Below are positions 16,843 through 26,053 of a stretch of DNA of 45,069 nucleotides, one piece after another. Below the pieces are notes generated by a model, which was given only the letters and a program-made list of their open reading frames with translations, was not told where the DNA came from and did not search any database. The stretch is from Verrucomicrobiales bacterium. GTDB taxonomy: Bacteria > Verrucomicrobiota > Verrucomicrobiia > Limisphaerales > SXTU01. The position numbers and the translations under genes were made by a program. The stretch's first letter is position 1. Each line of letters opens with the position of its first letter. Where the stretch lies: positions 1 through 45,069 of the forward strand of contig SXTU01000256.1 of assembly GCA_005791875.1 (NCBI GenBank). Reading direction: 5' to 3'.

Positions 16843-18084
16843 TCAGTGGACCCTTTCGTAGTCGCGATGGAACAGGAACCGGATGCCCACGATGACGGCG
16901 AGGCCGGCCAGCACGTAGGCCAGCGCCGTGTAGGTGAGCAGGTTATTGATGCCGACCGTTTGCTTCAGCGCGCCGCCGGCCAGCGTCGCGAAGCCGGAGA
17001 TGACCGCGCCAAAGAGATTCAACACGCCCACGGCCGAGGCCCGCGCGTCGGCGGGGACGATTTCAAACGCGGAGGGAAAGATGTTGCCCATGAAGAAGCC
17101 GCTGAAGAGGCCGAAGCCCATCGCGGCCACGCGCGTGGCGACGAGCGTGTCGCTGTTGCCGAGGTAGTGCAGGAACGGCGCGCAGCCCAGCAGGCTCGCG
17201 GTGAGGAGCCAGAGCCGCGCGGCCTTCGTGCGGCGGTAGAGCGTGTCCGCGAGCACGCCGCCGGAGAGCATCCCGATGAGCGTCGCGCCTTGGAGGAAGA
17301 CCGTGGCGTTGAAGGCAGCGTCGGCAAGATTCAGCGCGAATTTCTCCTTCAAGAAGTTCGGCAGCCAGCCATAGAGCAGCCAGAGGCCGAAGACGAACAC
17401 GGGGAAAACCACGCAGAGCAGCCAGTAGGTTCGCGTGCGCGCCAGCCCGACCATCGCGCTGGAGCCGCCGCTTTTCTTGGTCTCCACTTGCGCCTCCTCG
17501 CTCACGCCGCGCAGGAAAAGAAAGTAAGGCACCGCGAAGAGCAGGCCCACTCCGCCGAGGATGAAGAACGCCATGCGCCACTGGCCTTGCTGCGCCATCC
17601 AGCCGCCGAACCAGCCGCCGCCCACGTTGCCCATGATTTGCGCCGTCGTCAGCGCGGCGATGGCGCGCGAGCGAGTGGCGGGAGGGAAGGCGTTCGCCGT
17701 GAGCGCGATGGCCGCCGGCATGAACAGCGCCTCGGAGATGCCCATGAGCGCCCGCAGCGCCAGCACCATGTTCGGCGAGTTCGCAAAGCCCGTCGCGACG
17801 GTGACGAGGCTCCACAGCGCGAGGCTCCACACGATGAGCCGGCGCTTGGAGAACTTGTCGCCTATCTGCCCGGCGAAGAAGCTGCCGACGCCGTAAATCC
17901 ACAGGAACGAAGCGCCGACGAGGCCGAGCTGATTGTCCGTGAAGCCGAGGTCGGACTTGAGCACCGGGAACATCGAGAACACCGCTTGCCGGTCACAGTA
18001 GTTCAGGAAGTAGGCGAACCACATGAAGGCCACGAGGAGCAAGGCCTGGCGGGTCGGCGGTGGTGTAGAAGTCGGTTCGCTCAC
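16843..18084 (-). CDS. MFS transporter (ACS/hexuronate-like)
   Basis: An inner-membrane protein of about 413 residues with 12 predicted helices. The first helix block has WFAYFLNYCDRQAVFSMFP, typical of the anion:cation symporter branch. Motif A is GQIGDKFSKRR. A central cytoplasmic loop (EEAQVETKKSGG) separates the two halves. The ACS family imports organic anions such as hexuronates and tartrate-like acids, usually with H+ or Na+. I prefer the GTG at 18084 (VSEPTSTPPPTRQ), which starts 4 nt after the stop of the upstream heme-binding gene and suggests translational coupling. An ATG at 18138 would overlap that gene and add an unlikely 18-residue leader. With the MlrC, enolase and hydrolase genes downstream it may import their substrate (inference). 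Confidence 0.9.
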   Translation of the reverse strand: MSEPTSTPPPTRQALLLVAFMWFAYFLNYCDRQAVFSMFPVLKSDLGFTDNQLGLVGASFLWIYGVGSFFAGQIGDKFSKRRLIVWSLALWSLVTVATGFANSPNMVLALRALMGISEALFMPAAIALTANAFPPATRSRAIAALTTAQIMGNVGGGWFGGWMAQQGQWRMAFFILGGVGLLFAVPYFLFLRGVSEEAQVETKKSGGSSAMVGLARTRTYWLLCVVFPVFVFGLWLLYGWLPNFLKEKFALNLADAAFNATVFLQGATLIGMLSGGVLADTLYRRTKAARLWLLTASLLGCAPFLHYLGNSDTLVATRVAAMGFGLFSGFFMGNIFPSAFEIVPADARASAVGVLNLFGAVISGFATLAGGALKQTVGINNLLTYTALAYVLAGLAVIVGIRFLFHRDYERVH

Positions 18085-18088
18085 AAGG

Positions 18089-20701
18089 TTACTTTCGCTT
18101 GCCCTGCGGGAGGGCGGCACTGGCCGAGGCCATCGCATCGCGCGAAGTCAGAAACGCCAGCAGGTCGCGCAGTTCGGTGTCCGTGATTGAGGCGACCAGG
18201 CCCGCTGGCATGAGCGAGGTCTTCAACTCGGCGCGCTTCACGATGTCGGTGGGCTTGAAGCTGCGCTCCTTGCCGGTGAGGTCGCGGAAGACATCCACGC
18301 TCGATGAGCGCAGCAGGATGCCGGTGAACTCGCTCCCGTCCTTCAGCTCCAGTTGCGTGGGGAAGAACTGCGGCGCGACCTCGCGGTTCGGTTCGAGCAG
18401 GGATTGCAGGATGGCCCGCTGGTCGCCCTGCTGCGCGACGAGGCTCAGGTCTGGTCCGACGACGTTGCCGCGCCCGCTGTGGCGGTGGCAGGTGGAACAC
18501 ATCGCCACGCGCGAGTGGAAGAAGATGCGGCGGCCTGCCTCGGCGTCTGGTTTGCCCGGCAGCGCGGCGAGTCGCTTCAACCACGCAGCGGTGTCTTCCA
18601 CCGCAGGACGGCCTGCCTCAATCGAAGCCGGCTCCAGCGCGGCCTTCACGAGCGGGGCGGACTCCGCATGACGCTGCGCCACGGTTCCGAGTGGCTGTTT
18701 GGCCGCTGTATCCAACGTCTGCGCGCGCAAGGCCCGCAGCGCCTCGTTCCGAATCGCCGTGTTCGCGTGCGTGGCGAGTTTCAGCAGCAACGGCTGATGC
18801 GCCGGCGTGAGCGCGGAGGCCAGACCGGCAGTGGCGTCGGCGCGGAGTTCCGTCGGGCGCTTTTCATCGGCGGCGATTTCGGCGAGAACCACGCGCGCCT
18901 CCTCGGCATCTCGGGCCGCGAGCGTGCGGACGACTTCGAGCGAGAGGACCGGGTCGTTCGCGGCGAGCAACTCGCGCAGGAGCGGAACGGTGAGCTTGGC
19001 GTGCGTGGCGGGCGCGAGGCGGAGCGCGTAGCCCTTGAGACGGGCGGGCGTCGCGGCATCGGTCACGCGGTCCACGAGCACGGTGGCGTCGGTGACGCCG
19101 GCCTCGGGCTTGCCGCGCAGCGTGTTCCAAGCGGCGAGCGCGGCCTCGAAGAAACGGTAGTCGAGGTCGGGCCGCGTGAGCATCCGCTCGACGTCTTTGC
19201 TGAAGCCGGTGAGCACGGCGTCGGCAATCCAGCGCAGGCACTCGAAGCGGATTTCCGGGTCGGCATCGTTGAGCAGCAGGCGCACCCACTTCTCCTCGTT
19301 CAAGTCCACTCGACGCAACGCCACCAGCGCCCACACGCGGTCCTTCGCAGCCAGCCCTCGCACATGGTCCGGCGTCCAGTTCGCGCCGAGGCGGGCGAGT
19401 GCGGTGAGGGCGGCGTCGGCCAGATACGCATCGTTGCCGCGCACGAGGTCGAAGAGCTGCCGTTCCGAAGGCTTCGACTTTCCCTCGCGCAGGTTCTTGG
19501 CGAGTTGCGCGGTGCCATCGGGCGGCTCAACCGCCGGCTTGAGCCATGTTGCCTTCGTCTTGTCCACCTCCAGCTTCCACAAGCGGCCTTTGCCGTGCAG
19601 CGTGTAGGCGCTGAACACCCAATCGTTGAAGTAGAACGCGCCGTCCGGTCCCGTCGCGAGGCAGGAGGGGCGGAAGAAATCGCCGCCGCGGAGCAGCTCG
19701 ACGCGGCTGGCCGTGTAGCCCGCGCCCTTGCGCGTGAGCGGGAAGTAGTCGAGGCGATGGTTGCTCCACGACGGCACGAGCACGCCGCCGCCCAGCTCGA
19801 CGATGCTGCACGGCCCCTCGCCCGACGGATGCACCATGCCCAGCGTGCCGCGCAGCTCGCCGTTCCACGCGACGAACGGATGCACTGGCGCGCTGCCATA
19901 CACCCACTGGAAGCCGTAGTCCGCGCCCTCGACGATGTTCAGCAGGCGGCACGGCGGACGGCTGCCGGGGTCGTTGTCCACCGCGAACAGCTCGCCGTCC
20001 TTGCGCGCGAGCAGGCCGAAGGGATTCCAGAACCCACGCGCGATGCGCCGCAGGCCGGAGCCGTCCGGGCGGCAGCGGAAGATGCCGCCCTCGCCGCGCC
20101 CGGTGAACTTCGCGCCGTCGCGTCCGGTGAGCGTCCAGTCCTTCCCGAAGTTCTCGCCGTGCGAAAACATCAGTTCGCCATCGGGCAGCCACGCCATTCC
20201 GGCGAGGCCGTTGTGCGGATAGTCGGCGATGGTGTTGAGCGTCGCGATGTTCTCCGCCACGTCTGCCTGGCCGTCGCCGTCCGAGTCCTTCACGCGCAGG
20301 ATGCGGCTGCGCTCGGCGAGATACACCCAGCCGCCGGGGCCGAGCTTGAGATTCATCGTCGCGACCGTGCGATTGTAGAAGACGCGGCGGTTCTTCCCGT
20401 CGCGGTCGAAGACCAGCACCTCGTCGTGCTCCGGCCCGACGTAGCCTTGCGGGCGGAAGTGCGTGTGGCACGACACCGTCCAGATGCGACCCTGCGCGTC
20501 CACGTCAATGCCCGTGGGCGTGACCAGCGCGGGATGCTCGGCGAGGAGCGTGAGCTTCACGCCCGGCTGGAGCAGTTCGATCTGCGGCGGCAACTCGGCG
20601 GGGACTTCGGGGGCCTTGGGAGGCGGGGCGGCGAGCAGGGCGAACGGGAGGGCAAGGGCGGCGAGAAGAATGGCGGCCTCCAAAGCTGCGAACGGTTTCA
20701 T
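18089..20701 (-). CDS. PVC-type heme-binding CxxCH protein with dehydrogenase-like propeller
   Basis: An 870-residue secreted protein. The signal peptide is in MKPFAALEAAILLAALALPF, and I chose this ATG at 20701 over the one nine codons upstream. The N-terminal propeller (about 45-390) belongs to the membrane-bound dehydrogenase domain of PVC proteins: GVKLTLLAEHPALVTPTGID, VDAQGRIW, DSDGDGQADVAENIATLN, HGENFGKDW. HEAT-like helical repeats follow (about 410-690), then a C-terminal cytochrome c region with CSTCH at 735-739 and a distal methionine candidate. It is a full-length relative of the truncated protein at 12378-16379, without LamG modules. The substrate and electron partner are unknown. 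It would be the first gene of the minus-strand block that continues to 4982. Confidence 0.9.
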   Translation of the reverse strand: MKPFAALEAAILLAALALPFALLAAPPPKAPEVPAELPPQIELLQPGVKLTLLAEHPALVTPTGIDVDAQGRIWTVSCHTHFRPQGYVGPEHDEVLVFDRDGKNRRVFYNRTVATMNLKLGPGGWVYLAERSRILRVKDSDGDGQADVAENIATLNTIADYPHNGLAGMAWLPDGELMFSHGENFGKDWTLTGRDGAKFTGRGEGGIFRCRPDGSGLRRIARGFWNPFGLLARKDGELFAVDNDPGSRPPCRLLNIVEGADYGFQWVYGSAPVHPFVAWNGELRGTLGMVHPSGEGPCSIVELGGGVLVPSWSNHRLDYFPLTRKGAGYTASRVELLRGGDFFRPSCLATGPDGAFYFNDWVFSAYTLHGKGRLWKLEVDKTKATWLKPAVEPPDGTAQLAKNLREGKSKPSERQLFDLVRGNDAYLADAALTALARLGANWTPDHVRGLAAKDRVWALVALRRVDLNEEKWVRLLLNDADPEIRFECLRWIADAVLTGFSKDVERMLTRPDLDYRFFEAALAAWNTLRGKPEAGVTDATVLVDRVTDAATPARLKGYALRLAPATHAKLTVPLLRELLAANDPVLSLEVVRTLAARDAEEARVVLAEIAADEKRPTELRADATAGLASALTPAHQPLLLKLATHANTAIRNEALRALRAQTLDTAAKQPLGTVAQRHAESAPLVKAALEPASIEAGRPAVEDTAAWLKRLAALPGKPDAEAGRRIFFHSRVAMCSTCHRHSGRGNVVGPDLSLVAQQGDQRAILQSLLEPNREVAPQFFPTQLELKDGSEFTGILLRSSSVDVFRDLTGKERSFKPTDIVKRAELKTSLMPAGLVASITDTELRDLLAFLTSRDAMASASAALPQGKRK

Positions 20702-21451
20702 GTCGGTGCGCAATTCACTGCCCTCCAAGCCATCGGTGCAAATGAAAACGTCCCGCCTCCGGAAGAAACGAGCCGGCCCCTAAACCAGCCAGCTCTCTGG
20801 CCAACCGCAGCACCCTGCACCAAGCCAAGCCTGGCATTTCGCCGCGAAATGCCGCGACCACCGGCTTGGCGACGACGGCCACGCAGTTGCCTCGTTGCGT
20901 GAGGCACGGGGCGCGGATGGTGATGAGGAAACCGCTGGATTGCGCGACGAGCGGCTCGGGGGGGGCGGTCGGGCCGGTCGAGGGGTGGCCGTGAGGGGAC
21001 ACTCTTGTCCCCCGTGAGCGCCTCGGTAGCCGATGGTGGAAAGGGGGCGGGGTGTCCCTTTCACCCTTAAAACCGCGGTTGCCTCACGCAAAGGACGCAA
21101 AGGACGCAACGCCGGCGCGCCTGTTTGCCTCAAAGCACCGGGCGGCAGCCTTCACCCCGCAGGTGAAGTGGCCGGTGCAGCAGAAGTCTGTTCCTTTGCG
21201 CCCTTTGCGTCCGTTGCGTGAGGTTCAACTGCGGAATCTAGGTTCGCGGGCGACGGCGGGCCGGGGGTTTCCGGCTTCCGGCGGCGATGTTCCGGCGCAT
21301 GGAGGGGAGGATGGTGCAAGGGTTGGTCGGGTTGCCCAAGCAGCCGGGGAAGTATTTGTCTTCGATCTCGGCGATGCGCGCGCAAAGCGCAACGGGTTGC
21401 CCACGCGAGGATTTTGCCAGGGCTGACTGGCGAGGAGCGGCCGCCGACCGG
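20702..21451. other. 750-nt gap without a recognisable gene
   Basis: No reading frame here gives a protein I recognise. It contains a perfect hairpin gcatttcgc-c-gcgaaatgc (20834-20852), the inverted repeat at 21082-21223, and short ORFs on both strands. Examples are a minus-strand ORF of about 80 codons (21238-21480, with ALCARIAEIEDKYFPGCLGN), which overlaps the protease stop, and a plus-strand ORF at 21287-21526. It should also hold the promoter of the heme-binding gene that starts at 20701. Confidence 0.5.
21082..21223. repeat. Intergenic inverted repeat with 9-nt internal periodicity
   Basis: The left arm 21082-21110 begins cctcacgcaaaggacgcaaa and repeats the unit ggacgcaaa. The right arm 21193-21223 is its reverse complement at 25 of 27 comparable positions. 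The loop is about 80 nt. This family (translating to HAKDAKDA or similar) recurs as a dispersed repeat in other bacterial genomes, as far as I know. Confidence 0.8.
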
Positions 21452-23659
21452 TCAGCGAGGCACGGCGACGATTTCGCCACGGCCGTTTCTAGCCTGCTGC
21501 CGGGCGTAATCGCCGAGGATGCTTAAGGTCTCGCGGAGGTAGACATCAATGATCGCCTTGCCGGCGTCGGTGGTGTCCTCCGGTTCCTCAGCGTCCTCCG
21601 GAGCCTTGGTTTCCTTTTTGGCCGGCTGTGGAGTGGTCTTGGTCTGCGGGGTGCCCTTGGACTTGGCGGTGGCATCCTTGGCTGCTGCCGCAACCGGCTT
21701 AGGCGGTATGACAGCGATGAGCGGCTGGTTCTTGTCCACGGTCTCGGTTTTCACGAGGAACACCTTGTCGGCCGAGATGGGGCGGGCGTCGCGTTCCTTC
21801 TTGCGCGCCTCGACGCGGCCTTCGGCCTCCTTCTTCTCTTGGATGCGCTGCTGCTCGTTGAGGGAAATGGTCTTGTCCGCGCGCTGCTTCTTCACCAGTT
21901 CGATGTCCTCGCGGATGTAGCTGAAGTCCTTGTCCTTTGTGGTGCGGTCGGAGGAGTTCTTGCGGAGTTCGTCCAAACCGCCGTTGAGGCGGTCCGCGCG
22001 CTGATATTTGGCGGGCGGAATGTTGTCGGCGTCGAGCACGTTGGGCAGGAAGGCCTCGCCGGTCTCAAGGTAGTCGAGCACGTTGGGCAGGATGATGTCG
22101 GGCGTGACGCCGTGCTTCTGCGTGGTGCCCCCGGCGATGCGGTAGAACTTCGAGATGGTGAACTTGAGTTGGCCGGGGTCCACGACCTGCTTTGTCCCCA
22201 TCCACTGCGCCAGCGGGTAAAGCGTCTGGACGGTGCCTTTCCCGTGGGTGGCCAAGTCACCGACGATGAGCGCGCGCCCGTAGTCCTGCAACGCAGCGGC
22301 GACGATCTCCGATGCCGACGCGCTGTGGTGGCCGACAGCCACGATGAGCGGCCCGTCGTAGGTCACCCGCGCGTCCTCGTCGTCCAGCACATCAATCTGC
22401 TTCGGGTTCCGCACCTGCACGACCGGGCCTTTCTTGATGAAGAGGCCGGTTAGCTCGACGGCCTCGTTGAGCAGGCCGCCGCCGTTGCGGCGCAGGTCGA
22501 GCACGACGCCCGCCACGTTTTCCTTTTGCAGGCGGACCAGCAGCTTCTCCACGTCCGCTGCGCACTTCTGGTAGAACTGCGGGAGGTCAATGACGCCGAG
22601 CCGCTGCTTCTTCCCGTCCGCCGTGACGTGCTCGACAATGCGCGCGAAGGCGTATTGCTCCGTGAGCTTGATCTCGTCGCGCACGATGCGGATCTCGCGG
22701 CGCTCGGAATCGCTGACCGCGTCCGCCGGAATGATCGTGAGGCGGACTTCGGTTCCCTTCTTGCCACGGATCATGTCCACGACCTCGCCGAGCTTCATGT
22801 CGAGGCAGTCCACCGCCTCGGCGCTGCCTTGGGCGACGGCCACGATCTTGTCCTTGGGCTTGAGCTGCTTGCTCAACTCGGCCGGGCCGCCGGGCGTGAG
22901 GTTCACGATCTCCGTGTGGCCTTCGTCGTCCTGCCGCAACTGCGCGCCAATACCGTTGAGCTTGAGCTTCACGTTGTGGATGTCGAAGTTCTTCGCGTCC
23001 GCCGGGGCCATGTAGTCCGAATGTGGGTCGAAGGCGTGGCCGAGCGCGGAGAGATAGACCTGGAGAATCTCGCTGGAGTCGAACTGCTTCATGTTCTTCT
23101 GCAACCGGGCGTAGCGCTTGGTGATCTTCTCGGCGGTCTTGGCCGGTGCCTCATCGGTGAGCTTGCCATTGAGCAACTCGAACTTGATGCGCTGCCGCCA
23201 CAGCTCCTGCGCGTCCGCCTCGGTCTTGGGCCAGGGGATCTTGTTGCGCTGGGCGAGGAACTTCTCGTCCTTCGTGAAGTCGTGCTTCTCGTTCAGCAGG
23301 CCGCCGATGTGCGTCACCGTGGATTCAAGCCGCTTGAGGTAGCGCTCGAAAATTTGGTAGGCCGGGTTCGCGTCCGCCGCCTTGGTCAGGTTGTCGAGGT
23401 TCTTGGAATACTTCTCCGTGAATTCGTCCACGTCACTCTGGAGGAACATCATGTGATTGAAGTCCAGCGCATCGAGGTAGTTCTTAAGGTGCGTCTCCGC
23501 GACGGCGTCGTTGAGGCGCGCGCCCTTGTAATGCGCGCGGTCCAGCAGGTCGCCCACGGACTGCGTGATCTTGCCGGCCTGCTGGCGGGTGAACTCGACC
23601 GCCAGCGCCGCGCCGGACAGGAACGCCGTCAGCAGCATCACGGAGAGGATTCGTTTCAT
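21452..23659 (-). CDS. prc: Carboxy-terminal processing protease, Prc/Tsp type (S41)
   Basis: A 735-residue periplasmic protease with a signal peptide (MKRILSVMLLTAFLSGAALA). The long helical N-terminal domain (about 22-225) is typical of Prc/Tsp, followed by a PDZ domain (about 230-315, KLNGIGAQL) and the S41 protease core. The serine/lysine dyad is visible: HHSASASEIV with S448 as nucleophile and THGKGTVQ with K474. The spacing is one residue longer than in E. coli Prc. A charged, Lys/Ala/Pro-rich tail (about 640-735) includes DUF3340-like sequence. Its role would be degrading or trimming periplasmic proteins from their C-termini. It is separated by 123 nt from the polysaccharide cluster upstream and may be transcribed with it. 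The start is the ATG at 23659. Confidence 0.93.
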   Translation of the reverse strand: MKRILSVMLLTAFLSGAALAVEFTRQQAGKITQSVGDLLDRAHYKGARLNDAVAETHLKNYLDALDFNHMMFLQSDVDEFTEKYSKNLDNLTKAADANPAYQIFERYLKRLESTVTHIGGLLNEKHDFTKDEKFLAQRNKIPWPKTEADAQELWRQRIKFELLNGKLTDEAPAKTAEKITKRYARLQKNMKQFDSSEILQVYLSALGHAFDPHSDYMAPADAKNFDIHNVKLKLNGIGAQLRQDDEGHTEIVNLTPGGPAELSKQLKPKDKIVAVAQGSAEAVDCLDMKLGEVVDMIRGKKGTEVRLTIIPADAVSDSERREIRIVRDEIKLTEQYAFARIVEHVTADGKKQRLGVIDLPQFYQKCAADVEKLLVRLQKENVAGVVLDLRRNGGGLLNEAVELTGLFIKKGPVVQVRNPKQIDVLDDEDARVTYDGPLIVAVGHHSASASEIVAAALQDYGRALIVGDLATHGKGTVQTLYPLAQWMGTKQVVDPGQLKFTISKFYRIAGGTTQKHGVTPDIILPNVLDYLETGEAFLPNVLDADNIPPAKYQRADRLNGGLDELRKNSSDRTTKDKDFSYIREDIELVKKQRADKTISLNEQQRIQEKKEAEGRVEARKKERDARPISADKVFLVKTETVDKNQPLIAVIPPKPVAAAAKDATAKSKGTPQTKTTPQPAKKETKAPEDAEEPEDTTDAGKAIIDVYLRETLSILGDYARQQARNGRGEIVAVPR

Positions 23660-23782
23660 AGGTGTTGTTGGCAGAGTGCGCCCGGCGGCGGGTCGGAATC
23701 AACCGGGAAGTCCGGTGGAACTGACGGGCCGACGGTCACGGTAATGGACTGGCAGAGCGGGGGATTGTTCAAAACGGCGCGC

Positions 23783-24904
23783 TCACGCCGGCCAACTCGC
23801 GACCTCGCGGTAGATGCGGGCGTAGTTGCGCACCATCGCGTCCATCGAGAAGTCGCGCATCACACGGGCGCGGGCGTGCTGGCCGGTGGCGGACAACCCT
23901 GCCGGGTTCGCCAGCACGCGGTGCAACTCCGCCGCCAGCAACTCCACCGAGTCGAGCGCGGCGAGGAAGCCGTCGCTGCCGCTGGTGATGACCTCGGCAT
24001 TGCCGCACGCTGTGTGAGCGAGGCATGGCACGCCGCAGGCCATCGCTTCGAGCACGGCGTTGGAAAGACCCTCGAAGATGGACGGCGCAGCGAGGAGATC
24101 GAGCACCTGATACCACGGCGTCGGGTTCGCCTGAAAGCCGGCGAGGTGGATGCGGTCGCGTGTGGGACTCGCCTGCGCGGCGGCGAGAATCCTTTCCTTC
24201 TCCGCGCCCTTGTCGCCGACGATGACGAGACGGGCATCGGGAAGCTGCGCGGCGACGCGGTTGAACGCCTCAATGAGCAAGAGGTGTTTCTTGTTCGGGT
24301 CGAAGCGGCCGACGATGCCGATGAACTGGCCTTGCGTCGGCAAGCCGAGCTGCGCGCGGACGGCGACCTTGTCCACGAGCTGAAAGCGCTCCGTGTCCAC
24401 GCCGTTGAGGATGGCGGTGATCTTCTCCGCCGGGAAACCGTGCTCGATGAGATAGCATCGCAGCGACTCGGAGACGGTGTGGACTTTCCGGCAAGCCCGA
24501 TAGAGCCGACGACGCTGGCGGAGCCGATCGGGGCTGCCCTGGTCGCCTTGGAAGACGCCGTGCTCGCCCTGCAACACCGGCTTCCACAGGCCGAAGCCGG
24601 AGCCGAGCGCGGCGTAGGTGAGCGGGCCGAGATTGTGCGGGTGAAGCAAGTCCGCGCCGATGCGGGCGGCGTGCCGAGCGACGCCAAGTGCGGCGCGCGG
24701 AGAGAAGCCCGGCGGCTTGTTGAGCACGACGACGTTCTCCGGATGCGGCAACCGCTCGACGAATGCGCCGCCGCGTTCGAGGCAGCAGACGTGGACCTCG
24801 AACTCATCCGCCGGCAGCCGTCGCGCGACGTTCACTATGCCGTTCTCCATCCCGCCCGGCTCGAGCGAGAAGACGACGTGAAGGATGCGGAGGGGGCGGG
24901 GCAC
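23783..24904 (-). CDS. Glycosyltransferase family 4 protein
   Basis: A 373-residue GT-B fold enzyme. The N-terminal domain begins LRILHVVFSLEPGGMENGIV, the glycine-rich loop of GT4 proteins. The C-terminal domain has GIVGRFDPNKKHLLLIEAF and the nucleotide-sugar binding block SIFEGLSNAVLEAMACGVP, whose first glutamate belongs to the EX7E motif (E..........E). It acts on the cytoplasmic side, adding a sugar to a polysaccharide precursor. The start is GTG at 24904; no better ATG is in frame. The gene is last in the exopolysaccharide run, separated from the GT2 gene by 171 nt that hold a heptamer hairpin. Confidence 0.93.
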   Translation of the reverse strand: MPRPLRILHVVFSLEPGGMENGIVNVARRLPADEFEVHVCCLERGGAFVERLPHPENVVVLNKPPGFSPRAALGVARHAARIGADLLHPHNLGPLTYAALGSGFGLWKPVLQGEHGVFQGDQGSPDRLRQRRRLYRACRKVHTVSESLRCYLIEHGFPAEKITAILNGVDTERFQLVDKVAVRAQLGLPTQGQFIGIVGRFDPNKKHLLLIEAFNRVAAQLPDARLVIVGDKGAEKERILAAAQASPTRDRIHLAGFQANPTPWYQVLDLLAAPSIFEGLSNAVLEAMACGVPCLAHTACGNAEVITSGSDGFLAALDSVELLAAELHRVLANPAGLSATGQHARARVMRDFSMDAMVRNYARIYREVASWPA

Positions 24905-24946
24905 TGGGATTGCGCTCAGTGGGTGGGCAGGAGTTTTGGACGGAGA

Positions 24947-25024
24947 CGTGTTGCGTGTTGCGTGTTGCGTGCATTAGTTCGGGAGCGTTCTGCCAGACTC
25001 ACGCAACACGCAACACGCAACACG
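24947..25024. repeat. Inverted pair of heptanucleotide arrays, intergenic
   Basis: Three perfect copies of CGTGTTG (24947-24967) are followed, after about 36 nt, by three perfect copies of CAACACG (25004-25024). The arms pair over about 25 bp. It lies between the GT2 and GT4 genes and would form a strong hairpin in a joint transcript. Confidence 0.9.
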
Positions 25025-25075
25025 CGAGCTTCTCCGGGCCTCCGAGTTCGCAACGCACGTGCAATCATACGCGCC

Positions 25076-26041
25076 CTACTGCTTCACCTCTCCCCGCAGC
25101 GCGTTGAGCGTGTAGCGGACGAGGGAGCGGAGGCGGAAGAGCGGCGGGTTGCCGTTCGCAGCCGGGTTCAGGAACCATGGCCAGAGCAGCACGGAGATGA
25201 GCAGGTCACGGTAGGCGCGGGCGGGCTGCTTGATGCCGTTGTAGATGAGCGAGGTCTGGAAACGCCAGTAGCTGAAGACTTGCAGCCAGAAGCAGACGTT
25301 CGACTTCGGCACGACCTGCGCGTCGTAGGATTTCTTGAGCACGGTCGCCATGTTGCTCTTCATCCGGTCGGCGTTGTTGCTCATGTTGTTGCCGTGCTTC
25401 CGGATGAGGACGAGAACCTTGCCCTGATGCCAGATGCGCCGCTTCGCCGCGATGCGAATCCACATGTCACGGTCCTCGGTGCTGCGCAGCGTGGTGTCGA
25501 AGCCGCCGCAGAGCCCGAAGACTTCCTTGCGCGCGACCGCACCGGTCGGGGAGAAGCGCGTGCGCATGAGAATGTTCTTGAGCGTGACCTCGCGCGGCAG
25601 CACGGGCACGTGGACGGTGAAGGGCAACGGCTTGGCGTCCACGTCCACGAGATGATCATCGCAGGCGACGAGGCCGTAGTCGGGCGGGAGCTTCGCGAAG
25701 GCCGTCATGCTGTCGCTCAGGTGCGTGGGGAGCAGCAGGTCGTCGGCGTCGAGGAAACAAACGTAGTCGAAGCGCGCCTCGCGGATGCCGGTGTTGCGCG
25801 CGGCGGAGAGGCCGGCGTTGGCCTGATAAACGTAGCGCACCGGCGGGCCGTAGCGCGCCATGACCTCGCGGGTGTTGTCCTTGGAGCCGTCGTCAATGAC
25901 CACCACCTCGAAGTTCGGGTAGTCCTGCGTCAGGCACGACTCGACGGCGGACGGGAGGAAGCGGGCGTAGTTGTAGGCGGGGATGACGACCGAGACGCCG
26001 GGGGGCGTGGAAGAGGCGACCGGCTGCGGCGACTCACTCAT
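25076..26041 (-). CDS. Glycosyltransferase family 2 protein
   Basis: A 321-residue GT-A fold enzyme. GVSVVIPAYNYARFLPSAVE opens the nucleotide-binding domain. VVVIDDGSKDNT, the DAD metal motif in VCFLDADDLL and RSTEDRDMWIRI (acceptor-side ED) are all present, as in active inverting GT2 enzymes. The C-terminus has aromatic-rich helices (FWLQVFSYWRFQTSLIYNG) that may touch the membrane. It sits 12 nt after the Wzc-like gene, so it belongs to the same transcript and adds a sugar to the exported polysaccharide. The start is the ATG at 26041. Confidence 0.94.
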   Translation of the reverse strand: MSESPQPVASSTPPGVSVVIPAYNYARFLPSAVESCLTQDYPNFEVVVIDDGSKDNTREVMARYGPPVRYVYQANAGLSAARNTGIREARFDYVCFLDADDLLLPTHLSDSMTAFAKLPPDYGLVACDDHLVDVDAKPLPFTVHVPVLPREVTLKNILMRTRFSPTGAVARKEVFGLCGGFDTTLRSTEDRDMWIRIAAKRRIWHQGKVLVLIRKHGNNMSNNADRMKSNMATVLKKSYDAQVVPKSNVCFWLQVFSYWRFQTSLIYNGIKQPARAYRDLLISVLLWPWFLNPAANGNPPLFRLRSLVRYTLNALRGEVKQ

Positions 26042-26053
26042 GCGAGGCGTGCC

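Noticed and set aside
24947-25024. Possible CRISPR-like array
   Set aside because: Units are 7 nt, contiguous and without variable spacers, and no cas gene is nearby.
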